Positions 62,893 to 64,000 of a stretch of DNA of 64,000 nt are shown one piece after another. Every line of letters begins with the position of its first letter. The stretch's first letter is position 1. This DNA is from Tianweitania aestuarii. GTDB taxonomy: Bacteria > Pseudomonadota > Alphaproteobacteria > Rhizobiales > Rhizobiaceae. The stretch covers positions 434,001 to 498,000 of the forward strand of contig NZ_JAFMNX010000002.1 in the NCBI RefSeq assembly GCF_018457165.1, read 5' to 3'. The notes under the pieces are model-generated. The model saw nothing but the letters and a program-made list of their open reading frames with translations, did not search any database and was not told the origin of the DNA. The translations under genes were made by a program, and so were the position numbers.

Positions 62893-62937
62893 TTATGCGG
62901 GCCACCACCAGAGCTTCGAAAACACGATCTTCGTCAT
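62893..62937 (-). CDS. trpL: trp leader peptide (TrpL)
   Basis: A 14-residue peptide, MTKIVFSKLWWWPA, with three consecutive Trp codons before a TAA stop. It is placed in front of a perfect terminator stem and the trpE(G) gene. Sinorhizobium meliloti has a 14-residue leader with three Trp in the same position (peTrpL). An upstream in-frame ATG at about 62949 gives four more residues, and the frame stays open to a GTG near the MFS stop. GGAAAG shortly before the ATG is a plausible ribosome site. Confidence 0.85.
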   Translation of the reverse strand: MTKIVFSKLWWWPA

Positions 62938-62993
62938 GACGCTTTCCATATCGCGGAAGCCTGCATCCAGCAAGCGCGGATCGACGAACACCG

Positions 62994-64000
62994 TCACTCC
63001 GCCGGCACCGCCACAGGATTGACGCCGCGACGATCGAGCGACTGCGACCAGACGGCGATGAGCATAGCGATAATCGCCGTTGCCGCCGACACGAACGGCA
63101 AGCCGTCATAGGCCACGCCCATCGAAATCGCCGCACCGCCGATCCACGCACCCGCCGCATTGCCGGCATTGAACGCACCCTGGTTGAGGGTCGCGGCCAG
63201 ATTGGGACCCTCGGCCGCTGCTTCCACCACGCGCATCTGCATCGGCGGCACGATCACGAAGGTCAGCACGCCCCAGATGAAAACGAGCGAGATCATCATC
63301 GTCGGGCTGCGGCTGAACTCGGCCAGCGCCAGATGCGTCACCGCAATCAGCACCAGCGTCCCGATCGCCGTCGGCATCAGCTTCCAGTCCGCCAGCTTGC
63401 CGCCGAGAATGTTGCCCACCGTCATGCCCGCCCCGAACAGAAGCAGGATCCAGGTCACCGACGACACGCTGATCCCCGTCACGTCGGTCAACAGCGGCTT
63501 GATATAGGTGAATACGCAAAACAGGCTGACCGATGCCAGCGCCGAGATGATCATGGCAAGCCAGACCTGCAACCGGCCAAGCACCTTCAACTCGCTGGTG
63601 ATGCCCTCGCCCGTCGGCTTGGCGACACCGGAGGGCACGAACCAGGCAATGGCTGCAACCGCAAACAGGCCGATAAACACCACCGCCCAGAAGGTCGAGC
63701 GCCAGCCATAGATCTCGCCGAGCGCGGTGCCCGCCGGCACGCCGAGAATGTTGGCGAGCGTCAAACCGGCAAACATCAGCGCCATCGCACTGGCGCGCTG
63801 GTTGCGCGGCACGAGGCTCGCCGCCACAACCGAGCCGATGCCGAAATAAGCGCCATGGCCGAAGGCGGTGATGACGCGCGCCAGCATCAGGGTCCAGTAG
63901 TTCGGTGCAATGGCGCAGAACAGGTTGCCGATCACGAACATGGTGGCAAGCCCGATCAGCACCGCCTTGCGCGGCAGTTTTGCCGTCAGGATCGCGAGGA
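62994..64000 (-). CDS. MFS transporter (AraJ/DHA1-like), 5' end outside window
   Basis: The C-terminal 335 residues of a major facilitator transporter; the frame is still open at the window edge (LAILTAKLPRKAVLIGLATMF), so the true start lies beyond. Landmarks are RVITAFGHGAYFGIGSVVAASLVPRNQRASAMALMFAGLTLANILGVPAGTALGEIYGWR, typical of the AraJ/chloramphenicol-type DHA1 group. About ten helices are within the window. The stop is 57 bases before the trpL start on the same strand, so the trp promoter probably lies inside its end. Confidence 0.88.
   Translation of the reverse strand, partial: LAILTAKLPRKAVLIGLATMFVIGNLFCAIAPNYWTLMLARVITAFGHGAYFGIGSVVAASLVPRNQRASAMALMFAGLTLANILGVPAGTALGEIYGWRSTFWAVVFIGLFAVAAIAWFVPSGVAKPTGEGITSELKVLGRLQVWLAMIISALASVSLFCVFTYIKPLLTDVTGISVSSVTWILLLFGAGMTVGNILGGKLADWKLMPTAIGTLVLIAVTHLALAEFSRSPTMMISLVFIWGVLTFVIVPPMQMRVVEAAAEGPNLAATLNQGAFNAGNAAGAWIGGAAISMGVAYDGLPFVSAATAIIAMLIAVWSQSLDRRGVNPVAVPAE

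Noticed and set aside
60616-63111. 831-codon plus-strand frame opposite trpE(G)
   Set aside because: Antisense to a certain gene and through its attenuator; no domain visible.
1-64000. CRISPR arrays, tRNA/rRNA genes, insertion sequences and attachment sites
   Set aside because: I looked for regularly spaced direct repeats, cloverleaf-like sequences, transposase motifs and terminal inverted repeats and saw none.

Overview
The window is a GC-rich chromosomal segment from an alphaproteobacterium, most likely order Hyphomicrobiales (Rhizobiales) and Rhizobiaceae/Phyllobacteriaceae-like. The evidence is the fused anthranilate synthase TrpE(G) with a three-Trp leader peptide, a second-type ClpS, a BA14K protein, the sqdB/GT8/reductase sulfolipid operon, a petABC operon beginning with a GTG-started Rieske gene, an ExoD homologue, and an extended UvrB of almost 1000 residues. 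No rRNA, tRNA, CRISPR array, phage gene or insertion sequence was seen. Coding density is high and most genes are housekeeping.

Layout. 1-1.6 kb: end of a GMC oxidoreductase and an enolase-superfamily dehydratase. 1.6-5.1 kb (minus): sulfoquinovosyl lipid operon sqdB - DUF4258 - DUF2283 - GT8 glycosyltransferase - reductase, with a toxin/antitoxin-like small gene pair inside it. 5.3-13.5 kb: uvrB, a DUF922 protease, clpS, two cold-shock genes, BA14K, a metallo-hydrolase, zinT with an operator-like repeat, and ilvE. 13.7-16.5 kb: MarR regulator, response regulator and histidine kinase with a perfect inverted repeat in front. 16.5-30.5 kb: CsaA-like and YbjN proteins, UbiK/BMFP, lgt, a MidA-type methyltransferase, pgeF, an M24 peptidase, a lipoprotein, prs, a fosmidomycin-resistance-type exporter, rplY-pth, exoD, ychF and two MaoC genes. 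30.5-35.2 kb: a ParDE-like toxin-antitoxin pair, hemF, and the DUF1285-nudL-cca operon. 35.4-42.2 kb: a moxR-DUF58-DUF4159-large membrane protein operon (Bat-like). 42.2-50.8 kb: trmL, two tandem ABC exporters, and petABC. 50.9-64 kb: apt, a glutathionyl-hydroquinone reductase-type gene, a phosphoesterase, leuA, an AbrB-type membrane protein, a CDF metal transporter, trpE(G) and the start-less end of an MFS gene.

The most interesting items are regulatory or small. They are a trp attenuator (leader peptide with WWW, perfect terminator stem and T-run), a leuA leader peptide with four consecutive Leu codons, the DUF4258/DUF2283 pair translationally embedded in the sulfolipid operon, inverted repeats before marR and zinT, and a 441-bp segment before the ABC exporters whose codon-position signal is inconsistent. 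I found no convincing wholly new multi-gene system. The sqd-embedded pair and the uncharacterised proteins are the best candidates for undescribed biology.
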